Virus record (IMG/VR): IMGVR_UViG_3300031645_001454
Location: 1-37,131 of that record
DNA: 37,131 bases
Direction: 5' to 3' (one strand)
From: a virus
The position numbers and the translations under genes were made by a program. Below the pieces are notes generated by a model. That model searched no databases. It saw only the letters and a program-made list of their open reading frames with translations, and was not told where the DNA came from. Every line of letters starts with the position of its first letter. Within the stretch, counting starts at the first letter, position 1. Below, in pieces: positions 7,616-15,649 of this stretch.

Positions 7616-9977
7616 GGAAAACCTCTCGGCCGGAGAGCGGGCCACCATCGCCCGAGGGCTTTTTGAGGTCGATGACAACCGTTCCAATGAAATCTGGATG
7701 CGGGGTTTGTGTCCGATCCATGGCGAGACTAATTCATCATTCGGCTATAATATCGTTGAGGACTATTTCAACTGCTTCACCTGCTCTGCAACCGGGGATC
7801 TGATCGATCTCTTCAGCCAAATCAATAGCCTGAACAAAGAGGATGGCTTTAAGCAGTTTCAGGCTCAATTTGGCCGGGGTGTGGCACCAGATAGAGCTGC
7901 AGGAACCAAGGGCGCGAAAAAGCCGCCAAAACTCACCCCCAAGCCCCCCAAAGAGAGCCCGATCATTGCTGAAGAGATCTGGGCCCGGATGCAGTCATTG
8001 CCGGAAGAGCGGTTGCAACGGTTGCAGGATGTGCGCGGCTGGACACCGAAGACTATCAAGGATCTGGATCTGCGCTTCCAGACCCTCTATCGCGCGAAAA
8101 AAAACGGTAAGATCATCGAGATCAAAAAGCCGGAACGGGTGGCGATCCCGATCCGTGACAAAGAGGGCAAACTCCGCAATATCCGCCTCTATAAACCGGG
8201 CGCCAAAGATTACAAGATCATCTCTTGGGGGCAGGATTACGGCAACGCCCGCCTCTTCCCCGCCCTGCCTATCGACAATAGCACTATCCTGCTCTGTGAA
8301 GGCGAACCCGACACCATCTGCGCGATTGCGCACGGTTTCAACGCTATCACCCAAACCAGCAAAACCCGCAACTGGGATGCCGAACACCTAGCCCCGTTTG
8401 TTGATCGTGATGTCGTGGTTGCCTACGATGCCGACCAGGCGGGGCAAACCCACGCCGGACACGCCCTGAAGGCCCTGGCTAAAGTGGCGGCTTCGGTACG
8501 TCAGCTTGAATGGCCGCCGTTTATGGGCCGCACTCAAGAGGGTGATTGGCCCAAAGATCACGGTCAGGATCTGACCGACTATTTCGTTAAACACAAGAAG
8601 ACCGCCGAGGATCTGCGCGAACTGATCGCCCGGGCTCCGGTCTACGAAGCCGAAGACGAAAAAGAACCCGACAAAAAATCGAGTGAGCGCCAGTTCTTCA
8701 CCCAAGGCATTAATGGCCGGCTGTCGTTTAAATCGCCATTGCTGGTCGATCGCATAATGAAAGATGTCTCGCTGTTGTCTGATCCGGAAACCAGCGTGCT
8801 ATATCGCTGGAATATGGTTCATTGGGAAGAGTACAGCGTCGAAAATGTCAGCGCTACAGCGCTTCGCTACCTGGGCCAGGAGGCTTCGAAAGCGCGGGCC
8901 GAGGATGTTGTTTACCAGGTGCGCCGCCTTTCAACGATACCTCACGGCCGCAAAGTCAACGATCGCGTCGACTGGGCCTGCCTGCAGAATGGTATGCTCA
9001 ATCTCAAAACGCTGGACTTAAAATCTCACACCAAAGATTTCTATGCAACCAATGTCCTGGGCGTAAAATTTGACGGCAAAAGCACAAAAGCCTGCGAGCG
9101 CTGGCTCAAGTTTCTCGCTGAGACCATCCAGGATCCCGACTCAATTAAACAGTTTCAAGAGTTCGCCGGCTACTGTCTGACCCGCGATGTCAAGTATGGC
9201 AAGTGCCTGCTGCTGATAGGCGACGGGAGCGATGGCAAATCCACCGCCCTGAAGATCCTGCGCCAACTCGTTGGTAAGCAGAACTGTTCATCGGTCGGTT
9301 TCGAGGAGCTCGACGACCAGTTCCACCGCTCTGCCCTGAAAGACAAACTCTTAAACACCGCAACCGAGGTCGGCAGCAAAGCCCTGGAAAGTAATCTTCT
9401 GAAAGCCCTGGTCACCGGGGAGGAGGTGCGCGCCGCCTTTAAACACAAGGACGGCTTCGACCTTTCATCGTACTGCAAGTTCGCCTTCTCCGCCAACCGC
9501 CTGCCCCGTGTTCTCGACAACTCTGACGGTTTTTTCCGGAGACTCCTGATCATCCGTTTTAAGAAACAGTTCATGGGCGCCGCCGATGATACTAACCTGA
9601 TAGAGACACTGGAGACCGAACTCTCCGAGATCTTCTCCTGGGCCCTGGTCGGCCTGCACCGCCTCATGGAGCAGAGCCGCTTTTCCGACAGCGCAGAGTC
9701 ACAGGAGATCATGCAGGCATATCGCCGCCTCAACAATCCTATCCAGTGCTTTGTCGAAGACTGCTGCGCAATTGAAGAGGATAGCAACGCTGTTAAAGAC
9801 ACCCTTTACGGCAAATATCGTGAGTATTGCGGCAAGTATGGTTACATGCCCCAGAATTACGAAAACTTCCTGCGAGAGCTGCGCTCGGCTGTCAAGAACC
9901 TGAGGGACTTTCGTCCGCGCGTTTCGGGTGGTGCCCGACCCCGTAGCCTGAAAGGCATCAGGTTGGTGGAGGGATGA
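7602..9977 (+). CDS. Primase-helicase, P4-alpha / D5-like
   Basis: 791 residues from the ATG at 7602 (GGAG 8 bases upstream). Domains in order: a CHC2-type zinc finger CPIH...CFTC (about 37-61); a TOPRIM-type primase core with LLCEGEPDTICAIAHG (about 230) and VVVAYDADQAG (about 268); a charged linker near 350-370; then a D5_N and superfamily 3 helicase region with Walker A GDGSDGKST (about 540) and downstream FAFSANRLPR (about 627) resembling the SF3 motif C. The combined primase and helicase in one chain, as in satellite P4 alpha, starts and drives DNA replication. The iteron cluster directly downstream is its likely binding site. Confidence 0.92.
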   Translation: MGWAKENLSAGERATIARGLFEVDDNRSNEIWMRGLCPIHGETNSSFGYNIVEDYFNCFTCSATGDLIDLFSQINSLNKEDGFKQFQAQFGRGVAPDRAAGTKGAKKPPKLTPKPPKESPIIAEEIWARMQSLPEERLQRLQDVRGWTPKTIKDLDLRFQTLYRAKKNGKIIEIKKPERVAIPIRDKEGKLRNIRLYKPGAKDYKIISWGQDYGNARLFPALPIDNSTILLCEGEPDTICAIAHGFNAITQTSKTRNWDAEHLAPFVDRDVVVAYDADQAGQTHAGHALKALAKVAASVRQLEWPPFMGRTQEGDWPKDHGQDLTDYFVKHKKTAEDLRELIARAPVYEAEDEKEPDKKSSERQFFTQGINGRLSFKSPLLVDRIMKDVSLLSDPETSVLYRWNMVHWEEYSVENVSATALRYLGQEASKARAEDVVYQVRRLSTIPHGRKVNDRVDWACLQNGMLNLKTLDLKSHTKDFYATNVLGVKFDGKSTKACERWLKFLAETIQDPDSIKQFQEFAGYCLTRDVKYGKCLLLIGDGSDGKSTALKILRQLVGKQNCSSVGFEELDDQFHRSALKDKLLNTATEVGSKALESNLLKALVTGEEVRAAFKHKDGFDLSSYCKFAFSANRLPRVLDNSDGFFRRLLIIRFKKQFMGAADDTNLIETLETELSEIFSWALVGLHRLMEQSRFSDSAESQEIMQAYRRLNNPIQCFVEDCCAIEEDSNAVKDTLYGKYREYCGKYGYMPQNYENFLRELRSAVKNLRDFRPRVSGGARPRSLKGIRLVEG

Positions 9978-10097
9978 TGATTATAAGATTAAGCCACCGA
10001 TCCCCCGTACCCCCAGCAGATCCCGTTCGCGGTGCTCACAGCTCCGAGGCAACCATAAGGCGCTCCTGCACCCTGAAAACACCTGAAACCCCGCTCA

Positions 10098-10364
10098 TGG
10101 TACCAACCCGGTCCACCCTGGTCCAGGGGGGGTGGTACCAGCAAACCGAGCAACCAAGCGGGTTAGAGCGTGGTGGTCCAGGTGGTCCACCCATATCAAA
10201 CATAATGCACATGTGCGCCCGCGCATATTATTATATTCTTTACAAATCTTTCTTTTATTTAAAAAATAGTTGGACCACCTGGACCACCCCAAAAAATCCC
10301 AACGTTCATGCGGTCTCGCTGGTACCACCCCACCCGGACCACCCCGGTACCAACTCGGACCACC
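10098..10364. other. Iteron cluster with AT-rich core: candidate replication origin
   Basis: This gap of over 500 bases after the primase holds about ten short related units. TGGTACCA-type units lie at 98-105, 131-140, 320-329 and 345-353 (each plus 10000). GGTCCA / TGGACC units lie at 10110-10117, 10119-10127, 10172-10189 (two in a row), 10271-10288 (two in a row), 10336-10343 and 10356-10364. The paired units at 10172-10189 are the exact reverse complement of TGGACCACCTGGACCACC at 10271-10288. Between them is an 80-base AT-rich tract with TTTATTTAAAAAATAG, suited to strand opening. Satellite P4 has iterons and an origin-associated element by its alpha gene. No convincing gene is seen from 9978 to 10540. 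Confidence 0.6.
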
Positions 10365-10584
10365 AAATAATCAACGGGTCCTTCTGGCGAAATCACAGCT
10401 AGCGGGCAGCAAAGCACCCGAAAAACGCGCACGGTTGAAATTTTTTCAGCCCTTGAATTATTGAATGGTCGTAATGTTTTGCAATTGATCGGGCTCACGG
10501 TGATCCTGATTGTGGGGATCCGGTAGTCGGAGAGTGGGGTAGATGATGCAACAGGAAACGGTAAGTAAAATGGGAGGGCTGAAA

Positions 10585-11073
10585 ATGACGGCTGGCGGGG
10601 ATACAATGATTGATCCGAGGGGGGTAGGCGAAAAAGGGCGCGGGGGGGCGCGGGTGGTGGCCTTTTCTATAGCCGCTGTTGGCGTGGCCGCCGATTGGCG
10701 TTGGCTGGATGAAGAGGTATGTCGGTTGTGGCTCCTGAAGCAATTTTATCCGGCCGGGCCGAGTTGTCCTGTCTGTGGGGTTGAGGTTCGTAATGGTAAA
10801 GCAACAGATAGCTGGTGGCATTTGCGCCGGGTCCACTGCCATAACTGCGGTAGCTTCTATCGGGCGACCAGAAATACCATTCTACATCGTTGCAATTTAA
10901 AGTTTCGGCAGGTTGTAATGCTGGCCTGGGCGTTCGTTTTAGGTTTGGATAACTCTCGCGCTGCCAAGCTGTCCGGAATCAATCCAAAAACCGCCCGATT
11001 GTGGCGGCTTCGCTTGGAGGTAGTGGTGACGAACACAAGAAGTGAAAAGGAGTTAATCAATGAAAAGCTTTAA
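10585..11073 (+). CDS. Zinc-ribbon + HTH DNA-binding regulator (second paralogue)
   Basis: 162 residues from the ATG at 10585, chosen for GGGAGGG 6 bases upstream; an in-frame ATG at 10543 would add 14 residues. After a Gly-rich N-terminus, FYPAGPSCPVC...CHNC (about 57-90) is a zinc ribbon and LGLDNSRAAKLSGINPKTAR a helix-turn-helix. Aligned by eye with the 4736-5386 product it shares YPAG--CP-C, RRV-C--C, a GT/NT step, Q--xLA, GL-N--AAK and T--WR-R. It lacks the second ribbon and any transposase catalytic domain. It is just upstream of the SLOG protein and terminase genes, so a late-gene activator role is plausible. Confidence 0.65.
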   Translation: MTAGGDTMIDPRGVGEKGRGGARVVAFSIAAVGVAADWRWLDEEVCRLWLLKQFYPAGPSCPVCGVEVRNGKATDSWWHLRRVHCHNCGSFYRATRNTILHRCNLKFRQVVMLAWAFVLGLDNSRAAKLSGINPKTARLWRLRLEVVVTNTRSEKELINEKL

Positions 11074-11530
11074 ACTCTCGATCCATGGCAGCCGGTCTTT
11101 AACAGATGAACGGGTGAAAATCATTCTTTTAGAGAAGATCAGAAAATATTCTCCTACAACCTTGGTTACTTATGCCGAGCCAGGTGGGGTCTGTGAGATT
11201 GCCAGGGATCTCTGTAAAGAGATTGCTTTACCTCTGAAGTTACATTTTTTAAATTTTCGCTACTTGCGTGGGGCTTTCGAGCATCGCAGTAAAGATGCGA
11301 TCGCCGATTCTGACTACTGTATTTTTATTCACGACGGCAAAAGCAAGGGCACGCATAACGAAATGAAACTGGCCAAGAAGATGGGGATCCCTTTCGAGCA
11401 CCATGAACTGCCACCAGCCGAATTTGACAAGAGCGTCGGTTTCGATATCGAGGTCGACTGGGATCAGCTGATCATAGATGATAGTCAACTTGAAGAAAGT
11501 CTTAAAACCCTCAACAATCTGAACGTCTGA
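11060..11530 (+). CDS. SLOG-superfamily (DUF2493/YspA-like) protein
   Basis: 156 residues; the start overlaps the end of the regulator gene by 14 bases. The sequence begins with a strand and the loop IHGSRSLTDERV, typical of DUF2493/SLOG Rossmannoid proteins. It continues with TYAEPGGVCEIARDLC, where those proteins have a glycine-containing nucleotide-binding loop, then ADSDYCIFIHDGKSKGTHNEM, matching the second strand and THNE/TxNxI-like helix of the family. SLOG domains bind nucleotides or derivatives and often accompany phage or defence genes; the substrate here is unknown. Stop and next start overlap (ATGA-type) with terminase small subunit. Confidence 0.65.
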   Translation: MKSFKLSIHGSRSLTDERVKIILLEKIRKYSPTTLVTYAEPGGVCEIARDLCKEIALPLKLHFLNFRYLRGAFEHRSKDAIADSDYCIFIHDGKSKGTHNEMKLAKKMGIPFEHHELPPAEFDKSVGFDIEVDWDQLIIDDSQLEESLKTLNNLNV

Positions 11531-12276
11531 TGCCGAACCCGAATAAAACCACATCCGACAAGCTGAATGATGCTCTGGCTTATGAAGAGCAGATTTTAAA
11601 AGGTGCAGTGATCAAGACCCTGGCCAAAGTCCAAGGGAAGCCAACTGCCGAGAACACCCGTAACCATCAGGCCGCGAAGAAAGCTTTAGAAGGGTTTCAG
11701 CACAAACGTCAGATAACTGAAAATCCGGATGAGGTAGTTTTTAAGACGGTGGCCGAGGCTTATAGATATGCCGTGGATAACGACTATCGCCGGACGCGGC
11801 AGACGATGGATAATCATATTGAGTCGGGTTTTTTGGTGCGGCTTGCGGATGGCAGGATCTCTAAACCGGCGGTCGATGCTTATTTGGCGATGCAGGCCGG
11901 CATCGATACCGACAACCCAGTTGCGGTCCTCGAAATGCGGGACCAGGAGGCCAAGACCAAAAAAACCGAGGCTCAGGCTGAAGTTTGGGGTATTCGGGCG
12001 CGGCGAGAACGGGGCGAATTGATCTATCGTGATGAGGTGGAAGGGATGCTCGCGCAAAGGGCTCAGTTTCTACGACAGGATCTGGAGAGCTTTTTCCGGG
12101 TGTTGTCTCCGGATGTGATCGCCCTGGTCAATGGTAATGAGGACCGGGTTTTTGATCTGACGGAATTTGGCCTGGACCGTTTGGAAGAACATCTTGATCG
12201 CTACAGTCGGCCAATGCCGATGGGAGAGGTTTATAAAGACGCGGGGCCGGTAACTGTCCCTGTTAAGGAAACATAA
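11530..12276 (+). CDS. Terminase small subunit-like protein
   Basis: 248 residues, immediately coupled to the preceding gene. The middle part (VAEAYRYAVDNDYRRTRQTMDNHIESGFLV) looks like a helix-turn-helix of the Nu1 / terminase small subunit type. It is followed by a long helical segment (MRDQEAKTKKTEAQAEVWGIRARRERGEL) and a C-terminal region with RRGELIYRDEVEGMLAQRAQFLR, the arrangement of GpNu1-like small subunits where an HTH recognises the packaging site and a helix oligomerises. The large subunit follows, separated only by a cargo gene. The stop codon lies inside an attC-like repeat. Assignment rests on context plus this layout. Confidence 0.65.
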   Translation: MPNPNKTTSDKLNDALAYEEQILKGAVIKTLAKVQGKPTAENTRNHQAAKKALEGFQHKRQITENPDEVVFKTVAEAYRYAVDNDYRRTRQTMDNHIESGFLVRLADGRISKPAVDAYLAMQAGIDTDNPVAVLEMRDQEAKTKKTEAQAEVWGIRARRERGELIYRDEVEGMLAQRAQFLRQDLESFFRVLSPDVIALVNGNEDRVFDLTEFGLDRLEEHLDRYSRPMPMGEVYKDAGPVTVPVKET

Positions 12277-12355
12277 CGACCAGAATCAGGTGCGGGCCGA
12301 AAACTACCAGCAAACGCCCGCGCTTATTCCCGTCCCCTGAATTTGCTGGTTATGT
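12271..12355. repeat. attC-like imperfect inverted repeat A
   Basis: The left arm ACATAAC-GACCAG-AATCAGG (12271-12290) is mirrored by the right arm CCTGAATTTGCTG-GTTATGT (12336-12355), with one unpaired base in the right arm and a GCGGGC/GCCCGC stem inside. The terminase small subunit stop codon is the TAA inside the left box. The pattern core box, spacer, inner box, loop, inner box, core box GTTATG matches integron attC sites. Confidence 0.5.
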
Positions 12356-12373
12356 GAGTACCGGAGGTGTGAA

Positions 12374-12607
12374 ATGAACAAGGCAAGGCGTGAAAGAATA
12401 GAAGTAATAATTGACCAGTTGAACGCCATCTCAGAGGAGCTAGAAACCCTGTATGAAGAAGAAAGCGAAGTTTTAGAAAATATACCTGAAAATTTACAGG
12501 GGTCAGAGCGCTACGAAAAAATAGAGGACGCTGCCGGAACCATCGATAACACTGCAACTGAAATTAGTACGGCGGCATCTGAACTTCAAGAAGTTATAGA
12601 AGCATAA
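12374..12607 (+). CDS. Small acidic coiled-coil protein (cargo gene)
   Basis: 77 residues with GGAGG 7 bases before the ATG. The product is strongly acidic and all-helical, with heptad-like spacing (IEVIIDQLNAISEELETLYEEESEV). No family recognised. It interrupts the usual small-to-large terminase order, follows an attC-like repeat, and ends with a stop followed by a lone core-box-like GCATAAC. It is more AT-rich than the terminase genes. I infer a recently acquired insert with unknown role. Confidence 0.6.
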   Translation: MNKARRERIEVIIDQLNAISEELETLYEEESEVLENIPENLQGSERYEKIEDAAGTIDNTATEISTAASELQEVIEA

Positions 12608-12668
12608 CATTGTCAATAAATGGAAAAACCATAAGGAATAATGACAAAACTGGAGATTTTTACCGCTA

Positions 12669-14552
12669 ATGGCTGAGGCCCTGCAACAATTTTCTTTTTT
12701 CGAGCCGGTTCACTGGGTTCAGGCTGAACGGGATATCTGGCGGCGGCGGGAGCGCTTGACGGTTTCTGCTTTTGCGGAGAAGCATATCACCGTGGTGGGT
12801 GGGGCAATGGCGGGGCCGTGGCGAAATCAGTCGGTGCCTTACCTGGTTAAGCCGATGGATACTTACGGTTTGCCTTATGTCCGGGAGTTGGTGATCTGCG
12901 CGGTGGCGCAATCAGGTAAAACTCGGGCGGCTTATAATTGTTTGTTCTGGAGCCAGGATCGGGATCCGGGCCCGGCGATGACGATTATGTCGGGCCAGGC
13001 GGCGTTGAACAAGTTTTACGCTGATTTCCTGATTCCGACCATGCAGCAGTCGGAGCGGCTGGCGGCGCAACTCTCGACCAACCCTGACGATACGGCTAAA
13101 CGGCGGATCAGTTTAAAATCGGGCGTTACTTTTTATCCGGCCTGGGCGACTTCGGCGGCGGGTCTGGCGTCGTTCGGGATCCGCTATATGATTTTTGATG
13201 AGACCGACAAATATCCGTCAGTGGTTGGCGAAGAGACGGATCCAATCACCCTAGGCGAAAAGCGGACCCGGGTCTTTGAGCGTCGGGGCGGCTATAAGCG
13301 TATCTATATCTCGACGCCGACGCGCGAGTCTGGTTTTATCTGGAAGAAATTGCAAACCTGTCATCAGGTTTGGGTTTATGATGTGGTCTGTCCTGGATGC
13401 GGCAAAGCCCAGCAGATGCAGGTCGAACAACTTTGCTTTCCGGAAAAGCTTAGCATCGAAGAACTCGAAAACCAGCGCGCCGGGCGTTATCAATGTTTGC
13501 ACTGCGAAGATCTCTGGGATGAACGCCGCCGGGAAATGGCGATTCGCGCCGGGGGTTGGCGTTGTACGAAGGGGGCCGATCTTAGCCGTCCGGAAAAAGT
13601 TGGCTTTCATATCCCGGCCTGGATCGTCTTGGACATCAGTCTGACTGAGATCGTGGTTAAATGGAAAAAAGCCCAGACCGACCGGGCCGCACTCATCGAT
13701 TTTTACAACGATGTCCTGGCCGAACCCTTCGAAGATAGTTTTTCCGAGCGCAAAGAAGATCGAGTTTTAGCGTTAAAGGATGAGCGCCTGGCCGGGGCCC
13801 TGCCCGGGCTTGATGGTGAGGGTCGCGAACAGATTGCGGCTTTAATTCTAGAGGTCGATACCCAGGATAATGGCTTTTTTTATGAGGTCCGGGCCTACGG
13901 CTTTGATCGGGAGCAGGAGAGCTGGGGGGTGCGGGCCGGGTTTATCCAGACCTTTAACGGTTTGGATCAGATTATAAAGACTCTCTACAAAGATCCGCGC
14001 GGGGTTGAATACCGGATCTCGGGCGGGGCCATTGATACCGGCGGCCATCGCACCTCGGAGGTTTACGACTGGTGCCGGATGAACCCCGGCATGATGGCAA
14101 TCAAAGGGCAGCAGCGCCAGACGACACCTTACCGGGTGACCCTGCTCGACCGCTATCCGGGTACCGGCAAATTGATGCCGGGGTCGATCCGGCTTTGGAA
14201 TATCGACACCAATTTTTACAAAAATCAGCTCACGCAAAAGCTGGATATCGCGCCGGCCGATCTCGGCGCCTGGCATCTAAACAGCGAATACACCGAAGAC
14301 TATGCCCGGCAGATGTGTGCCGAGTACCGCGATGAACGCGATCTTTGGCAGTGCCCTAAAAATAAGGCCAACCACTTCTGGGATGTGTCGGTCTACGGTA
14401 TCGCTTGTGCTGACATTATGGGGCTCAGGTTTATGGCGCGCCCGGAAATCCAACCGAAAAAAACGGCCCTTAAGCCGACCTCGAAAAGCACTACAGAACC
14501 TGCCACCCGCAACCGGCCCCGGAGCCGACCGGGCTGGTTTAACCGGAGATAA
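12669..14552 (+). CDS. Terminase large subunit, lambda GpA type
   Basis: 627 residues, typical of GpA. The packaging ATPase region has a Walker A-like AVAQSGKT (about 78-85) and a Walker B YMIFDETD (173-180) with the catalytic Glu. A zinc-ribbon insert CPGCGKAQQM...CLHCEDLW (about 240-280) is characteristic of GpA. The C-terminal nuclease half includes LILEVDTQDNGFFYEV (about 395) and AIDTGGHRTSEVYDW (about 457) with acidic residues of the RNase H-like fold. It pumps DNA into the prohead and cuts concatemers. A basic, Pro/Thr-rich tail follows. Membership of the GpA family suggests lambda-type genome packaging, possibly cos. Confidence 0.95.
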   Translation: MAEALQQFSFFEPVHWVQAERDIWRRRERLTVSAFAEKHITVVGGAMAGPWRNQSVPYLVKPMDTYGLPYVRELVICAVAQSGKTRAAYNCLFWSQDRDPGPAMTIMSGQAALNKFYADFLIPTMQQSERLAAQLSTNPDDTAKRRISLKSGVTFYPAWATSAAGLASFGIRYMIFDETDKYPSVVGEETDPITLGEKRTRVFERRGGYKRIYISTPTRESGFIWKKLQTCHQVWVYDVVCPGCGKAQQMQVEQLCFPEKLSIEELENQRAGRYQCLHCEDLWDERRREMAIRAGGWRCTKGADLSRPEKVGFHIPAWIVLDISLTEIVVKWKKAQTDRAALIDFYNDVLAEPFEDSFSERKEDRVLALKDERLAGALPGLDGEGREQIAALILEVDTQDNGFFYEVRAYGFDREQESWGVRAGFIQTFNGLDQIIKTLYKDPRGVEYRISGGAIDTGGHRTSEVYDWCRMNPGMMAIKGQQRQTTPYRVTLLDRYPGTGKLMPGSIRLWNIDTNFYKNQLTQKLDIAPADLGAWHLNSEYTEDYARQMCAEYRDERDLWQCPKNKANHFWDVSVYGIACADIMGLRFMARPEIQPKKTALKPTSKSTTEPATRNRPRSRPGWFNRR

Positions 14553-14566
14553 CAGGTGAAATTGAT

Positions 14567-14758
14567 ATGGAGCAGAAGAAATTGGCCCGTTTAAATATCG
14601 ATCAGGCCCGGAAAAGAATTGGTTGCAGCCGCCCGCACGTTTACCGATTACTGGCAGAGGGCAAAATTAAAGGCTATCGCTTCGGGGTGCGGCGCGGGAT
14701 CCGAATCTATGGTGACTCGATCGAGAAGTTTATGCAGGGTTTGGATGAAAATGAATAA
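14567..14758 (+). CDS. Small excisionase-type HTH protein
   Basis: 63 residues, almost all of it a winged helix-turn-helix of the excisionase/MerR-like (HTH_17) type: LNIDQARKRIGCSRPHVYRLLAEGKIKGYRFG followed by RRGIRIYGDSIEKFM. Such proteins bind DNA as excisionases or small regulators. It is far from the integrase gene and 14 bases after the terminase, so control of late genes is as likely as excision. It is preceded by AGGTGA. Confidence 0.75.
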   Translation: MEQKKLARLNIDQARKRIGCSRPHVYRLLAEGKIKGYRFGVRRGIRIYGDSIEKFMQGLDENE

Positions 14759-14770
14759 GGGGATAAGGCT

Positions 14771-15013
14771 ATGACTAAACCGGAACAAGAGAAACGTATG
14801 TGGTGTTATATCCAGCCTCCTCCTATGTTTGGCATTAAATGTGATAAGTGTGGAGGCGAAAATATAACATGGTCTGAGTGGCAAGGGCTGATTTGGTGTT
14901 TTGATTGCGAAATAGACACAGTCGGCACAAAGGGTATTTTTGATAGCCCAATACCAAAACAAATGGCTGAACTTTTAGGAATCAGTTTTGACCGAGTAAC
15001 TTTAACCATATAA
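14771..15013 (+). CDS. Small zinc-ribbon protein (cargo gene)
   Basis: 80 residues starting MTKPEQEKRMWCY, with GGGGATAAGG upstream. CDKCGGENITWSEWQGLIWCFDC (about residues 27-49) is a classic zinc ribbon with an aromatic core. The rest (FDSPIPKQMAELLGISFDRV) looks helical. No specific family recognised. From here to about 15850 base composition is markedly AT-rich compared with the packaging and head genes, indicating a separate origin. Its stop codon lies inside the left core box of a collapsed attC-like site. Confidence 0.6.
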   Translation: MTKPEQEKRMWCYIQPPPMFGIKCDKCGGENITWSEWQGLIWCFDCEIDTVGTKGIFDSPIPKQMAELLGISFDRVTLTI

Positions 15014-15036
15014 CGACCTTAATTTGCTGGTTATGA
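15008..15036. repeat. attC-like site B, collapsed
   Basis: ATATAACGACC is followed almost directly by AATTTGCTGGTTATGA. The outer boxes match sites A and C (the right arm shares AATTTGCTGGTTATG with site A), but the central loop region is missing. It looks like an internal deletion of a full-length element. The preceding gene stops within the first box. Confidence 0.4.
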
Positions 15037-15044
15037 GAGGGCTT

Positions 15045-15230
15045 ATGGGCATTAGAAGAATGGATATGTATATTATTGTCTGTGATATTTGCGGAGAAGA
15101 ATTAGAAAATGGGGATGGTGGAATTCTATGTTCTTTTTCAAAAAAAGAAGCTGACAAATATAGAGAAATGAGCGAATGGATAAAAAAGGATGGTAAAATT
15201 GCTTGTCCTAATTGTTATGAAGAAATTTAA
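15045..15230 (+). CDS. Small zinc-binding protein (cargo gene)
   Basis: 61 residues from the ATG at 15045 (GAGAGGG just upstream); ATG codons at 15024 and 15060 are alternatives. It has two CxxC knuckles, IIVCDICGEEL and IACPNCYEEI, about 35 residues apart and separated by a charged helix (KKEADKYREMSEWIKKDGK), so one zinc ribbon is expected. No family name recognised. It is AT-rich and flanked by attC-like sites on both sides, like a gene cassette. Confidence 0.6.
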   Translation: MGIRRMDMYIIVCDICGEELENGDGGILCSFSKKEADKYREMSEWIKKDGKIACPNCYEEI

Positions 15231-15232
15231 CC

Positions 15233-15321
15233 GCATAACGACCGCAAATCACCCAGCCGCGCCGTGGGGTTGATAGAGTTTTGGTGCTTATTCGCGGTCG
15301 GGTGAATTTGCTTGGTTATGG
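15233..15321. repeat. attC-like imperfect inverted repeat C
   Basis: The left arm GCATAAC-GACC-GCAAATCACCC (15233-15254) pairs with the right arm GGGTGAATTTGC-TT-GGTTATG (15299-15320). The pairing has one extra A in the right arm and CCGCG/CGCGG pairing inside. It is the best-formed member of the set, 89 bases long. The extra base on the right arm means the canonical extrahelical-base rule would orient the site on the minus strand. Confidence 0.5.
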
Positions 15322-15337
15322 GAACATGGAGATGATA

Positions 15338-15550
15338 ATGTATGATGGGACAAAAGAAGAAAACAAAGAATTTGCACTTGAAAACATAGCTTTACAAGTT
15401 GATCGGATTGACAATCTTTTAGCAGCTATGTCTATACCGGTTGATAACTCGATACATGTTAACGCGCTAAAAGAATCTTTACCAGAAATGAAAAGTAAAT
15501 TGAAACAAGCTTACTTTGAACTTGGTGGCAAAGATGCATGGACCACATAA
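15338..15550 (+). CDS. Hypothetical small protein (cargo gene)
   Basis: 70 residues from the ATG at 15338, chosen because GGAG lies 6 bases upstream; ATG at 15326 or 15332 is possible. The product is all-helical and charged (FALENIALQVDRIDNLLAAM, LPEMKSKLKQAYFEL). No family recognised. The stop codon is the TAA inside the left core box of attC-like site D, as in the genes before sites A and B. AT-rich like its neighbours. Confidence 0.55.
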   Translation: MYDGTKEENKEFALENIALQVDRIDNLLAAMSIPVDNSIHVNALKESLPEMKSKLKQAYFELGGKDAWTT

Positions 15551-15634
15551 CGCTAAAGGGTGAGCTGCTGCCCGAGAGATTAACAAAGAATACGGGAAGC
15601 CTGTTGCGGTCGGGGCTCTACCCGCTGGTTATAT
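15545..15634. repeat. attC-like imperfect inverted repeat D
   Basis: The left arm ACATAAC-GCTAAA-GGGTGAGC (15545-15565) pairs with the right arm GCTCTACCCGCTG-GTTATAT (15615-15634), again with one extra base on the right arm. The arms differ in sequence from A and C but keep the same geometry, as attC sites do. Length is 90 bases. Confidence 0.45.
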
Positions 15635-15649
15635 TACGTTGAGGTTAAT

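Noticed and set aside
9974-10402. Open frame of 142 codons after the primase, plus minus-strand frames at 10095-10328 and 10259-10606
   Set aside because: They run through the iteron cluster and encode repeat-derived Gly/Pro/Trp/Thr strings. The region is better explained as an origin.
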